Origin: Deltaproteobacteria bacterium RIFOXYA12_FULL_58_15
Lineage (GTDB): Bacteria > Myxococcota > XYA12-FULL-58-9
Direction of reading: 5' to 3'
NCBI GenBank assembly: GCA_001798605.1
Contig: MGST01000040.1
Location: 14,929 to 64,668, forward strand
Length of the DNA: 49,740 bases
The notes under the pieces were generated by a model, which made no database searches, was not told the origin of the DNA, and saw only the letters and a list, made by a program, of their open reading frames with translations. This document shows positions 35,550-43,943 of the stretch, piece by piece. Each line of letters opens with the position of its first letter. Within the stretch, counting starts at the first letter, position 1. The translations under genes were made by a program, and so were the position numbers.

Positions 35550-35610
35550 ATGGCCTACGTTGCGCTCTTCATCTCGGCCACGACGGTTCCTTATGCATAA
35601 ACTCGGCCGT

Positions 35611-35970
35611 TCAGGGACGGTCCGCTGACTCATGTCCCAATACGAGCGACAGTCCTGCCTGGATTTCTTGAACCCTCCCGCCTCCAAGCTTGCCAATCCG
35701 CTCGACCAGACGTTCTTTGTCCACTGTGAGCACCTGCGTGACGTTCACGACGCTGGCTCGGGGGATTCCCCCTTCTCCCTTGCGCAGTCTTACATTTCCA
35801 GGCATTGCGACCAAACGCAGATTCGACGTTACTGCGGCTACAACCGTCGTTGAGATTGCACTGCGGTTGTAACGGTCATGTTGAACCACCACTGCCGGAC
35901 GTCTTCCGCGGGGTTCAGAACCTCTGCCCTCGAACGAGAGCCAATAGACCTCGCCCTGTGCAATCACCAA
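35611..35970 (-). CDS. MazF/PemK-family toxin (endoribonuclease)
   Basis: 119 residues with the MazF pattern: an early GEVYWLSFEG, GRRPAVVVQHD, then TTVVAAVTSN, NVRLRKGEGGIPRASVVNVTQVLTVDKERL, and GKLGGGRVQEIQAGLSLVL. The RPAVVVQ-type strand and the TVDKxRL segment are characteristic. The expected activity is sequence-specific cleavage of mRNA. It overlaps the upstream antitoxin gene by 7 bases, so the pair is translationally coupled. Catalytic residues appear intact. Confidence 0.92.
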   Translation of the reverse strand: MVIAQGEVYWLSFEGRGSEPRGRRPAVVVQHDRYNRSAISTTVVAAVTSNLRLVAMPGNVRLRKGEGGIPRASVVNVTQVLTVDKERLVERIGKLGGGRVQEIQAGLSLVLGHESADRP

Positions 35971-36221
35971 CCCTCATCCCCCCATGGTTCAGCCACCGAC
36001 TCCAGTTGTTTTGCCACAAGCGATTGTTCACGCCGCGTTTCGACATCAACGAACAATTCGTTGAGCCGTCGCGTGATTTCTGCATCTCGTCGTGCACGAA
36101 CAGCCTCAGTCAAGACTCGAACCACAAACCGGTTTCTCGACTCGCCGCGTTCTCCAGCAACGCGATCAACTGTCTTCAGTAACTCTTCTGGGACAGCTAT
36201 CGACGTCTTGTGTGCAGCCAT
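35964..36221 (-). CDS. Ribbon-helix-helix antitoxin for the MazF-like toxin
   Basis: 85 residues. The first 45 (KTSIAVPEELLKTVDRVAGERGESRNRFVVRVL) fit the ribbon-helix-helix fold of MazE/CopG-type antitoxins; the rest is a charged tail (RRDAEITRRLNELF) that should bind the toxin. ATG 36221 has GGGAGG about 5 bases upstream. It lies upstream of the toxin gene in the usual order. Confidence 0.88.
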   Translation of the reverse strand: MAAHKTSIAVPEELLKTVDRVAGERGESRNRFVVRVLTEAVRARRDAEITRRLNELFVDVETRREQSLVAKQLESVAEPWGDEGW

Positions 36222-36232
36222 GGCACCTCCCG

Positions 36233-36261
36233 GGTATTCCTAATCAGACTACCATTGTCAA
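36233..36261 (-). promoter_or_regulatory. Possible promoter/operator of the MazF-type operon
   Basis: On the minus strand a perfect TTGACA (36261-36256) stands 17 bases from AATACC (36238-36233). The -10 is weak. GGTATT (overlapping the -35) and AATACC form a 6-bp inverted repeat around the spacer, a plausible antitoxin site. Confidence 0.4.
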
Positions 36262-36539
36262 TACCTTTCCTCAAGGCTTCTTTTGCCCGCTGTTGGTGAG
36301 CGTGAAATCGAGGCGAATCTACCCCAAGAAGTAGGGTGGCGTGTGGTGGCTCTGGGGCTCCTATGGTTCCTACGGTGTGCTTGCTACCGTTTTAGTGTAC
36401 CACTACAATCCCAAGCGATGTGGTCCGGTGCGCAACCAGGCATGTGGGCAGTTCGTTTACAACACCTTGCCGAGCCCTTCGATCGCACCATCGGTAGTCC
36501 GATATCTGGATACCCGAACCCTCGAAAGGATAACGAGCA
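36262..36539. other. Intergenic region without a gene (318 bases with the promoter part)
   Basis: Between the antitoxin and the lipoprotein at 36540, only the minus-strand promoter candidate and inverted repeat near 36233-36263 are visible. Reading frames here lack a Shine-Dalgarno site and domain-like sequence. An AAAGGAT at 36526-36532 is the ribosome site for the next gene. No hairpin with a T-tract is evident. Confidence 0.6.
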
Positions 36540-37964
36540 ATGATGCGACGCAAGAATTCGGTGATCTCATTCGCCATAGCTATTGTTGTAAGTGTTGCGC
36601 TCTCAGCGTGTGGGCAGAAGTCCGACGTCGGGTCCAATCTCGGTGTCCGCATCATTGAGGGTCAGGCCTTTGCGCGAAGCGGTCTACCGCTTGCCGGTCT
36701 TCTGGTGGTTGTCGATGGCAATCAGACCACGGCGGACGCCAACGGCCGCTTCCGCATCGTGGTCACGTTTCCGTTAGCGGCAATCAACGATATCTATGAC
36801 CTGGTGGCCTTCTGTTTTGCGCCGGACGACAACGTATCAGAGCATCCGTGCGAGGGTGCCCACATCGTGGACCCGGACTTCAGCAATGTCGATGTGTTGG
36901 CGTTCCAGGGCATTCACACTCTGAACCCGGTATTTGTCTGGGAAAGGACTTCTGGCAACGTCATGAGTCTGACCGGAACCGCTGATCCTCTGCAGATTCC
37001 CCTTCCTGGTGACCACGCGGTCTTGACTGCGGTCGATCATCCCATGGTCTACGACACCTGGATTTCTTTGTCCGCGGACACCGGCGAGATCTCCGGCTAC
37101 GCTCGTTGGGGGCAAACCCCGTTGGTAACGGCGGAGCTGTGGAGCATCCATCAGATTGATCAGCGGCTCCTGGACGCATCGAGTGAGCAGTATGCCATTC
37201 TGCCCGCCCAATACGTCGGGGTTGGGCACACCACTGGCTTTGAGTTCGAGCTGTCCTTCGGTGCGCCGAGAGAATTTGTCATTCCTTTGGAGGCTCCTGC
37301 AACCACCGTTCGACAAACGGGTCAGGTCGAGCTTGCTGCAGGGCACGTTGCAGTGAGAAGGGATTACTCTGTTGCCTTTGGCGCTGCGTCGATGCCCGTG
37401 GGGATGGAGCTCGTCCACGATACCCCCGCTGATCCGTTGAGCTTCAGCTGGCTAGCACCGGTACTGGACGGCGCGGTGGTCAAAGTTTGCGCGAGATCCG
37501 TCGCAGAGGAGAATGTAGCAGGCGCGGCCGCACCCTATGCTGTTGCATGCGCCACGGCGTCGGCGCCTGACGAGTCATTGCGCGTAGTGGTACCGGCAAC
37601 GATTGACGCGCACGCCGCGTGGGATCCTGGTAACGGTGTCTGGCAATTCAACTGGTCAACGGCCCCGGAGGGGGAGTATCTCTCGAAGGTCAAGGGGGAT
37701 ATCCAGCTCGGAGAGACGACCGTGCCCTTCATCGTCTACGGTCAAGGCGCACGCATTGCGTTGCCATCCCTGGGGGCCATCGGCGTCGAGGTTACCGCAG
37801 CGACCCAATTGGCGTGGGAGGTTGGTCTCACCAACAAAAAGACCCTCGAAGAAGTCGCGGGCGGAGGTTTCGCAGGCTCAACAGCATTTCCGGCGCAGCA
37901 ACGCGCTGGCACAACCGTCTGGGACATCGTCTATCCCGAACGAAGCGAGTTCATCGACCCGTAG
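36540..37964 (+). CDS. Predicted lipoprotein with a carboxypeptidase-regulatory-like start, function unknown
   Basis: 474 residues. The signal peptide MMRRKNSVISFAIAIVVSVALSAC has a good lipobox (LSAC). Just after it, VRIIEGQAFARSGLPLAGLLVVVDGNQTTADANGRFRI resembles a carboxypeptidase-regulatory-like (CarboxypepD_reg) beta domain, common in surface proteins. The remaining 370 residues are beta-rich with repeated PLE/VPA-type strands and match nothing I recognise. ATG 36540 has AAAGGAT about 8 bases upstream. It is convergent with the M3 peptidase gene, 16 bases away. Confidence 0.75.
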   Translation: MMRRKNSVISFAIAIVVSVALSACGQKSDVGSNLGVRIIEGQAFARSGLPLAGLLVVVDGNQTTADANGRFRIVVTFPLAAINDIYDLVAFCFAPDDNVSEHPCEGAHIVDPDFSNVDVLAFQGIHTLNPVFVWERTSGNVMSLTGTADPLQIPLPGDHAVLTAVDHPMVYDTWISLSADTGEISGYARWGQTPLVTAELWSIHQIDQRLLDASSEQYAILPAQYVGVGHTTGFEFELSFGAPREFVIPLEAPATTVRQTGQVELAAGHVAVRRDYSVAFGAASMPVGMELVHDTPADPLSFSWLAPVLDGAVVKVCARSVAEENVAGAAAPYAVACATASAPDESLRVVVPATIDAHAAWDPGNGVWQFNWSTAPEGEYLSKVKGDIQLGETTVPFIVYGQGARIALPSLGAIGVEVTAATQLAWEVGLTNKKTLEEVAGGGFAGSTAFPAQQRAGTTVWDIVYPERSEFIDP

Positions 37965-37980
37965 CGCTCGAAGCCCAGAG

Positions 37981-40065
37981 TCAGGTGCTCAAACCCCGTT
38001 GTCGTAGCAGCGCCTCAATGGATGGTTTGCGTCCGCGAAATGACTCGAAGACTTCCATGGCCGGTCGGGAACCCCCAAGGGCAAGCACAGTGTTGGCGAA
38101 GCGCCGACCGACCTTGCCGATGGCCACGGTATTGTCGAGTCCCGCCTCTTCGAAGGCACCGAAAGCATCAGCGGAGAGCACCTCAGCCCACTTGTAAGAG
38201 TAATAACCGGCTGCATAGCCCCCAGGGAAAATGTGGGAGAAACCGCAGAGGAATCGATCCTCTGGCAGAGGTTGCAACAATTGTGTCGCCTGTGCGACCT
38301 CCCGCTGCACCTGGAACGGCGTCTTCTCCGAGGTCGGCTCATAACGATGGTACAACTCAACGTCGGTCTTTGCGAAATAGAGCTGGCGCAGCATGTGTGT
38401 TGCGGCGAGGTGGTTTCGGCCACCAATGATTTTGTCGATGAGCGCGTCGGGCATCGGCTCGCCGGTGTCGACGTGTGCAGTGAGGGAGCGCAGGATGTTC
38501 TTCTCGTAGCAGAAGTTCTCCATGAATTGGCTCGCCAGCTCCACGGCATCCCACTCGACGTTGGAGATGCCAGCGACGGCATCATAGTCGACCTGGGTGA
38601 GCATGTGTTGCAGTCCGTGGCCGAGTTCATGAAACAAGGTCTCCATCTCATTGAAGGACATCGGCGACGGCTTGCCATTCACCGGCGGCGTGCCATTGCA
38701 GCAAATGTATGCGGTAGGCAAACGAAGGTCGGCACCCACCGGGGCAAATCGCCGCGAACGACCGACGCACTCATTCATCCAGGCACCGCCGCGTTTGTTC
38801 TCTGGGCGCGCGTATGGATCCAAATAGAAACTGGCGACGGGTTTGCCGGCGTTGTGAATTTCGAAATAGCGTACGTCTTTGTGCCAAACGGGAGTCTTGC
38901 CGTCGGCCGCCGCAACACTTACGCCAAACAGAGTATGAAACAGGCCAAAGAGACCGTCGAGGACCTTGTCAAAGCTCAAGTAAGCACGCACCTCTTCATC
39001 ACTGTAGGCGAATTTCTTTTCCCGCATACGCTCAGCCCAGAAGCTCGTGTCCCAGTGTTGCCAAGCGCTGGCTTCTGGGGCGTCCTGGTCCCGGGCGAAA
39101 GCTTGCAACTCGGCTAGCTCTTTTTGGGCGGGCCGCCAACAAGCACAACGAAGTTCTTCAATCAGCCCATCGATCGCCGCCACGTCTGGCGCCATCTTGG
39201 TTGCGAGACTCTGTTCTGCGTACGTTGAAAAACCCAACAGTCCAGCCATCTCTCGGCGCAATACGAGCATCTCTCGAATGAGTGGCGTGTTGTCCATATC
39301 CCCAGCGCTCGCCCGGGTAAGGTAAGCTCTATACATTCTCTCGCGCAGCTCGCGACGCGGGGAATGTTTCATGAACTCGACGTAGCTCGGACCTGCCAGA
39401 GTAAATCGCCAGGGCCCCTTTTCGTTTGTCGCCTGATTGTCGCCCGCATCTCTTGCGGATTGTGCAGCCTGTTGGATGGCGATGGGGGGAAGTCCCTCAA
39501 TATCCGCCGGATCCTCGAGAATCATGGACCACGCCTTGGTTGCGTCGAGCAAATGATTCTCAAATTCCGTGGAAAGACTGCTGAGCCGCTGTTGTATCGC
39601 ATTGAACCGTCTGCGCGCATCGCTCGCGAGGCCAACACCGGCCAGATTTGCGTCACGAATGGCGAGCTCGATGACACGCTTTTGTACCGCGTCAAGGGCG
39701 TTGAAGTCGGCACTGTCGCGTAGAGCCACCAGCCCATCGTAAAGTGGGCGACTTTGGCTGACCCTCATGGACGTCTCAACCACCGCGGGCAGCATCTTCT
39801 CGTAGGCGGCTCGCAATGGAGCACTGTCCTTGACTGATTTGATGTGTTCAACCACACCCCACGGTCGCCACTGCTCACCTAGCTCGACGAGTTGCTCCAC
39901 CAAGCCTGCCCAGGTGGGCTGGTGGTTCTTCTCCAACGAATCGAGACTTGCTTTGATTGAGACGAGCATCTCTTGTAGGCCCGGCTCGATGTGCTCGACC
40001 TCAATACGATCAAAGATCGGCAGGCCTCCCACAGTCTCGAGAAGAGGGTTCTTGGGATTCGCCAT
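37981..40065 (-). CDS. prlC: M3-family oligopeptidase (oligopeptidase A type)
   Basis: Cytosolic zinc metallopeptidase that cleaves imported and internal short peptides. The 694 residues match oligopeptidase A (OpdA/PrlC) in length and composition. The zinc motif HELGH (about 470-475, in ETLFHELGHGLQHML) carries both His ligands and the catalytic Glu; the downstream helix with the third ligand (NVEWDAVELASQFMENF) is also present. C-terminal features FSHIFPGGYAAGYYSYKWAEV are typical. No signal peptide. Its ATG follows the OPT transporter stop by 67 bases with no hairpin between, suggesting one operon for peptide uptake and degradation; AAGGA lies about 9 bases upstream. Confidence 0.95.
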   Translation of the reverse strand: MANPKNPLLETVGGLPIFDRIEVEHIEPGLQEMLVSIKASLDSLEKNHQPTWAGLVEQLVELGEQWRPWGVVEHIKSVKDSAPLRAAYEKMLPAVVETSMRVSQSRPLYDGLVALRDSADFNALDAVQKRVIELAIRDANLAGVGLASDARRRFNAIQQRLSSLSTEFENHLLDATKAWSMILEDPADIEGLPPIAIQQAAQSARDAGDNQATNEKGPWRFTLAGPSYVEFMKHSPRRELRERMYRAYLTRASAGDMDNTPLIREMLVLRREMAGLLGFSTYAEQSLATKMAPDVAAIDGLIEELRCACWRPAQKELAELQAFARDQDAPEASAWQHWDTSFWAERMREKKFAYSDEEVRAYLSFDKVLDGLFGLFHTLFGVSVAAADGKTPVWHKDVRYFEIHNAGKPVASFYLDPYARPENKRGGAWMNECVGRSRRFAPVGADLRLPTAYICCNGTPPVNGKPSPMSFNEMETLFHELGHGLQHMLTQVDYDAVAGISNVEWDAVELASQFMENFCYEKNILRSLTAHVDTGEPMPDALIDKIIGGRNHLAATHMLRQLYFAKTDVELYHRYEPTSEKTPFQVQREVAQATQLLQPLPEDRFLCGFSHIFPGGYAAGYYSYKWAEVLSADAFGAFEEAGLDNTVAIGKVGRRFANTVLALGGSRPAMEVFESFRGRKPSIEALLRQRGLST

Positions 40066-40132
40066 GGATGTCGTCCTTCACAAGGGGTCTCTGAAACCAA
40101 CTCAATTCAAGGTGATCATTGTCGCAGCAGAA

Positions 40133-42184
40133 TCATGCCCGAGCGCGAGTGCGGCGAGAAAAAACAACGATGAAGGTGCAAAGAGCCAGAAGACCGACAA
40201 TGGCGAGGACTTCACCGCCAGCACCCTCGAGAACATGATCCGGGAGGACGTAAACGATGGACTTCGGTGCGAGGCTGCCACCGGTTGACGCCTTGATGAT
40301 GGCGTTAATGATGGCATCAACTACACCGATGATCGCGCCGCCGGCCATCAGGCCTGATGCCACCAATACCCCTTTGTCGGAGCGAGCCTTGACTGTGGCA
40401 TCGGAGTCCGTCTCCTTGCGTCGCCCCACCAGCCACGAAAGAATGCCACCCAAGAGCACCGGTGTGTTGAGCTCCATGGGAAGATACATGCCGAGAGCAA
40501 AGGCCAACGGCGGCACACCCGTCATGCGCAGGATCAGGGACAAAAGGACGCCGAGTCCGAACAGGTACCACTGCAGTGGCGCTTCGGTGGTGCCGAAGAT
40601 GCCGACCAGAATCTCTTTCATGGCCGAGGCTTGCGGTGCAGGAATGGCCGTGGTGCCAAAACCTTGATCCGCCATCACCCACATTGCGACACCGCAGAAC
40701 ATCGCAGCCACGAAGGTACCGAGGAACTTCAAGCCAAGCTGCCGGGACGGAGTCGCGCCGATCCAGTGCCCTACTTTGAGATCGGAGGCCAGTGCACCCG
40801 ACGCCGCTAGAGCGGTGCAGACAACGCCGCCAACCATCATGGTGACGAACATGCCAGGCCCACCGGTGAGACCGAGCTTGAGCATGACGACACCGGTGAT
40901 GATGAGGGTGAGCATGGTCATGCCCGACACGGGATTGGTGCCAACGATGGCGATGGCGCGAGCGGCGACCGGAGCGAAAAGAAAGGCAATGGCAAGCACC
41001 AACACGGTGCTGACAAAGGCGTACAACCCGGCGTCAGCGACGCCAATGCCGTACGAGAAGAAGATGAACGCAAGCACGGCAAAGATGACCAGCCCCACCA
41101 AGGTTGTCTTGCCGCTCAAAGATCGATCCACACGTGGAATCTCAGTCTTGGAGCGTTGATCTTGGCTCTTGAGTCCGGCGATGTTGGCACCAATCGATCG
41201 AATCATCGATGGCAGGGAGGAGATGATACCGAGGATGCCGGCACCAGCTATGGCACCAACGCCGATGATGCGAACGTAGTACCTAAAGACCATGCCTGGG
41301 TCCATTTCGGCGATGGGGATGCCCCCCGGAGGAACGGCATAGTTGATGTGCTCGCCCACAGCGTGAATCATGGGCACCAACACAAAGAATGAAAGAAATG
41401 ATCCGGCGCAGATGATGGCGGCGTAACGCAGGCCGACGATGTAACCGATACCGACGATGGCCGCATTGTTGAGAACGCGCAGTGTCATAAACTGGGTCGA
41501 CAGAAGATCGCCGAGCTTGACCGCTTTGAAATGAATGGTCTCTGCCATGAGGTGAAAGCTGGTGACCAAACCATCGTAGAGAGCGCCGAGCCCTGCCGCC
41601 AACGCTAAGATCTTCGCCTGGTTACCCACCTGTTCTCCCGAAAGGAGAATCTCCGTGGTGGCAGTGGCTTCTGGCCATGGCAGCTTGCCGTGTAGCTCGA
41701 TCATGAAGTGATAGCGCAGAGGAATGAGGAACAGGATGCCCAGACAGCCACCCAGAAACGAGACGGTGATGACCTGCAACACTGTGGGTTCCGACACACC
41801 CATCGTTTGATCCGCTGCCAACATGTAGAGAGCCGGAATTGTGAACACAGCCCCCGAAACCACATGGGAAGAATTGGCACCAATGGATTGAATGATCACA
41901 TTTTCGAGCAGGGAGCTCTTGCGCCGCAACATCGCTGATAGACCGATGGACAATATGGCGATCGGAATGGCCGCTTCAATTCCTTGACCCACCTTGAGGG
42001 CCAGGTACGCCGCCGCCATTGAGAAAATGGCACAGAAGAGCAGCCCAAGGGCTACGGAGCGCAGGGTGACTTCTTGGATGTTTGTTTCGTCAGATACGAC
42101 CGGAACGTAGGACTCACCAACAACCAATGGGCGACGGGCGTTCTCTGGCAGGCCTACGATGGCTTCTGAAATCTCGTGGCTCAC
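40133..42184 (-). CDS. OPT-family oligopeptide transporter
   Basis: Inner-membrane proton-coupled transporter, most likely of short peptides; related OPT proteins carry metal chelates. 683 residues from GTG 42184, chosen because AAAGGAGAGAG lies directly upstream; a longer start at 42244 is less likely. About 15-16 hydrophobic helices are visible. Family features include SVALGLLFCAIFSMAAAYLALKVGQG, the KLPWPEATATTEILLSG motif, and AGLGALYDGL. The length and order match bacterial OPT proteins. The M3 oligopeptidase follows downstream on the same strand, supporting peptides as substrate. A hairpin upstream separates it from the LPP20 lipoprotein gene. Confidence 0.92.
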   Translation of the reverse strand: MSHEISEAIVGLPENARRPLVVGESYVPVVSDETNIQEVTLRSVALGLLFCAIFSMAAAYLALKVGQGIEAAIPIAILSIGLSAMLRRKSSLLENVIIQSIGANSSHVVSGAVFTIPALYMLAADQTMGVSEPTVLQVITVSFLGGCLGILFLIPLRYHFMIELHGKLPWPEATATTEILLSGEQVGNQAKILALAAGLGALYDGLVTSFHLMAETIHFKAVKLGDLLSTQFMTLRVLNNAAIVGIGYIVGLRYAAIICAGSFLSFFVLVPMIHAVGEHINYAVPPGGIPIAEMDPGMVFRYYVRIIGVGAIAGAGILGIISSLPSMIRSIGANIAGLKSQDQRSKTEIPRVDRSLSGKTTLVGLVIFAVLAFIFFSYGIGVADAGLYAFVSTVLVLAIAFLFAPVAARAIAIVGTNPVSGMTMLTLIITGVVMLKLGLTGGPGMFVTMMVGGVVCTALAASGALASDLKVGHWIGATPSRQLGLKFLGTFVAAMFCGVAMWVMADQGFGTTAIPAPQASAMKEILVGIFGTTEAPLQWYLFGLGVLLSLILRMTGVPPLAFALGMYLPMELNTPVLLGGILSWLVGRRKETDSDATVKARSDKGVLVASGLMAGGAIIGVVDAIINAIIKASTGGSLAPKSIVYVLPDHVLEGAGGEVLAIVGLLALCTFIVVFSRRTRARA

Positions 42185-42340
42185 ATCTCTCTCCTTTGCC
42201 AATCTCGGTTGACAAATCACCGATGCCTCTGAGCGAGTTGGCAAACTCTATACGCTGGAACAACCTTTCGAACAAACTCGGTCGGCGACAATCTGTTCAT
42301 CGTTGCCCGGACGAGCTCAATCAGAAAGGTCGCGGAGAAA

Positions 42341-42363
42341 CCGAGAAAAGGGTAGCTTCTCGG
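42341..42363 (-). terminator. Hairpin after the LPP20 lipoprotein gene, weak terminator
   Basis: CCGAGAA and TTCTCGG pair across a 9-base loop (minus-strand order), about 29 bases after the LPP20 gene stop. The following TTTCTCC is only a short T-tract. A GC palindrome (CGGCCGGCGGCCGG, 42361-42374) touches its base. Confidence 0.45.
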
Positions 42364-42391
42364 CCGGCGGCCGGTGGAACAACGTTGCTGA

Positions 42392-42970
42392 CTACGGCGT
42401 CGCGTGCTTTTCTTCTTCGTTCTCGAGATCCATGTGTACGCGGTCTGCGTTCTTGCGCACGTAGTCGCGCACCGCAGAACTGAGCTCTTTCATGTTGTCC
42501 ATGGCGTTTTTGAACTTTTCGAGGTCCATCTGTGCCAAGGCGTAAACTTCATCGCCATTGGGGTGGAACCAAAACTCAGCGACCTCAATGCCAGAGAGAG
42601 TTTGTGCGGTGAACGTCTTGATCGCCTGTTCGACGTGTTGCTCTTCGCTTGACGCAGTCATGTCACCGGCTGTCGTCGCCGCCATGTAGTCCTTCATCAA
42701 AGAAGCGCTGTAGACCTCAAACACCTTGGCGATTTCGTTGCGAGCGCGATTGGCGGCTGTGGTGCGAGCCAACGCTTCGTTTTTGATCCCGTTGACAGAG
42801 CCGACTCCGTGGAACACCCGCCCAGCGTCACCGGCAAATTTGCCGCTGCCTTGGGTGACCCAATCGGGAAAGTCGACGCCCTGAAGATTGGCAGGAGCAT
42901 TCTTGGGTGTCGAGCACGCGAACATTGCAAAGGCCAAAAGCGAGACGAGACAAATTCGAAAGAGTTTCAT
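42392..42970 (-). CDS. LPP20-family lipoprotein
   Basis: 192 residues from ATG 42970, with GGAGG about 6 bases upstream; an adjacent GTG at 42973 is a weaker start. The signal MKLFRICLVSLLAFAMFAC carries a clear lipobox (MFAC). The mature part has the LPP20 pattern: PDWVTQGSG, VFHGVGSVNG, then a long helix (ALARTTAANRARNEIAKVFEVY), EQHVEQAIKTFTAQTLSGIEVAEFWF and EVYALAQMDLEKF. The function of the family is unclear beyond envelope localisation. The tail is Glu/Lys-rich. It is monocistronic by appearance, with a weak terminator downstream. Confidence 0.9.
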   Translation of the reverse strand: MKLFRICLVSLLAFAMFACSTPKNAPANLQGVDFPDWVTQGSGKFAGDAGRVFHGVGSVNGIKNEALARTTAANRARNEIAKVFEVYSASLMKDYMAATTAGDMTASSEEQHVEQAIKTFTAQTLSGIEVAEFWFHPNGDEVYALAQMDLEKFKNAMDNMKELSSAVRDYVRKNADRVHMDLENEEEKHATP

Positions 42971-43180
42971 CACATTCCTCCAATGAGTTGCGCCTTTTGG
43001 TTTTTGACGGCCAGGCCGATTGTTCGGTTTCCAGGCGCACTTAGGGTTCTGCCAGAGAGACGAAACTGGGCCACTATTGCTTCAAGGACATTCTTTATTT
43101 GTTTTTTGATTAATCGCTTCGCCTTGTTAAGGAAGTCGTGGGGTCACCAAAAGCCTGGGCGAAGGCCATGATTTGCCTGC

Positions 43181-43759
43181 TCAGGGATATCGATAATGGC
43201 CAGTGACAACCCAGTCGCGGAGGCAATCGCTTTCGGCGGGGTGGGGTGGGAAGTGGTGGAACACGAGTGGCAGGCCCGAGTCACCGAGCGCGTTTGAGAT
43301 AATCCCAATGTGAGTGTTGTCGCCATTGCCGTACAAATCGAAGATGACGATGTCCCCACCCTTCCAGAGCTTGGGCTCGTCAAGGGAGACTGCCAATGAT
43401 TTGCCGTGTCGAGCAAAAAAGGTCATCAGGTTGTTGACCCGACGGTGGTCGATGTTGGGGTCTGGCCGTTTCTGTTGGTAGCGTTTGCGCAGCTGATAGA
43501 TCGCAAAGTTCTTCCTCATGTCCTCCTGGACGAGGGACTGCAGGTCTTTGCCGATCGCGCGAAAAGCTCGGACGACGATGTCGGTGCAGACACCGACGTC
43601 AGATGGAGGATCGCCGTTCGGGTAGTTTAAGGCGCGGTATGCCGAATCGTAGGTTGTCTTGGCGAGGGCGAGCTCTCGCGCTCGGTCCACCAGCTTTTGG
43701 ATCTCCTCAGCCTCACCCGTGGCGAAGAGCAAAATAACAAAGACAGCAGTGAGGCGCAT
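43181..43759 (-). CDS. Exported DUF1287-family protein
   Basis: 192 residues with a short signal peptide (MRLTAVFVILLFATGEA). The rest follows DUF1287: a Tyr-rich helix (YDSAYRALNYPNGDPPSDVGVCTDIVVRAFR), where the Cys after DVGV may be an NlpC/P60-like catalytic nucleophile, then RVNNLMTFFARHGKSL, GDIVIFDLYG, THIGIISN and a final HYR segment giving His and polar partners. It probably acts on peptidoglycan or a related envelope substrate, inferred by fold only. It is divergent from the thermolysin-like gene, 184 bases away. Confidence 0.85.
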   Translation of the reverse strand: MRLTAVFVILLFATGEAEEIQKLVDRARELALAKTTYDSAYRALNYPNGDPPSDVGVCTDIVVRAFRAIGKDLQSLVQEDMRKNFAIYQLRKRYQQKRPDPNIDHRRVNNLMTFFARHGKSLAVSLDEPKLWKGGDIVIFDLYGNGDNTHIGIISNALGDSGLPLVFHHFPPHPAESDCLRDWVVTGHYRYP

Positions 43760-43943
43760 GCCTCAGTTTTAACACGGGTTTTGTACGGGTGCTACGGACG
43801 TTTCTTTCACGTCGACGACCAGCATGTGTGATTCCATTCGATTCCAAAAAGACTGCTCCTTTTGACGCCTTCTGAGAAACAAAATGAAGAATCTGCCGAG
43901 AACTCCATGGTAAGAAACTGTCCAAACACGGCGGGAGAGATTC

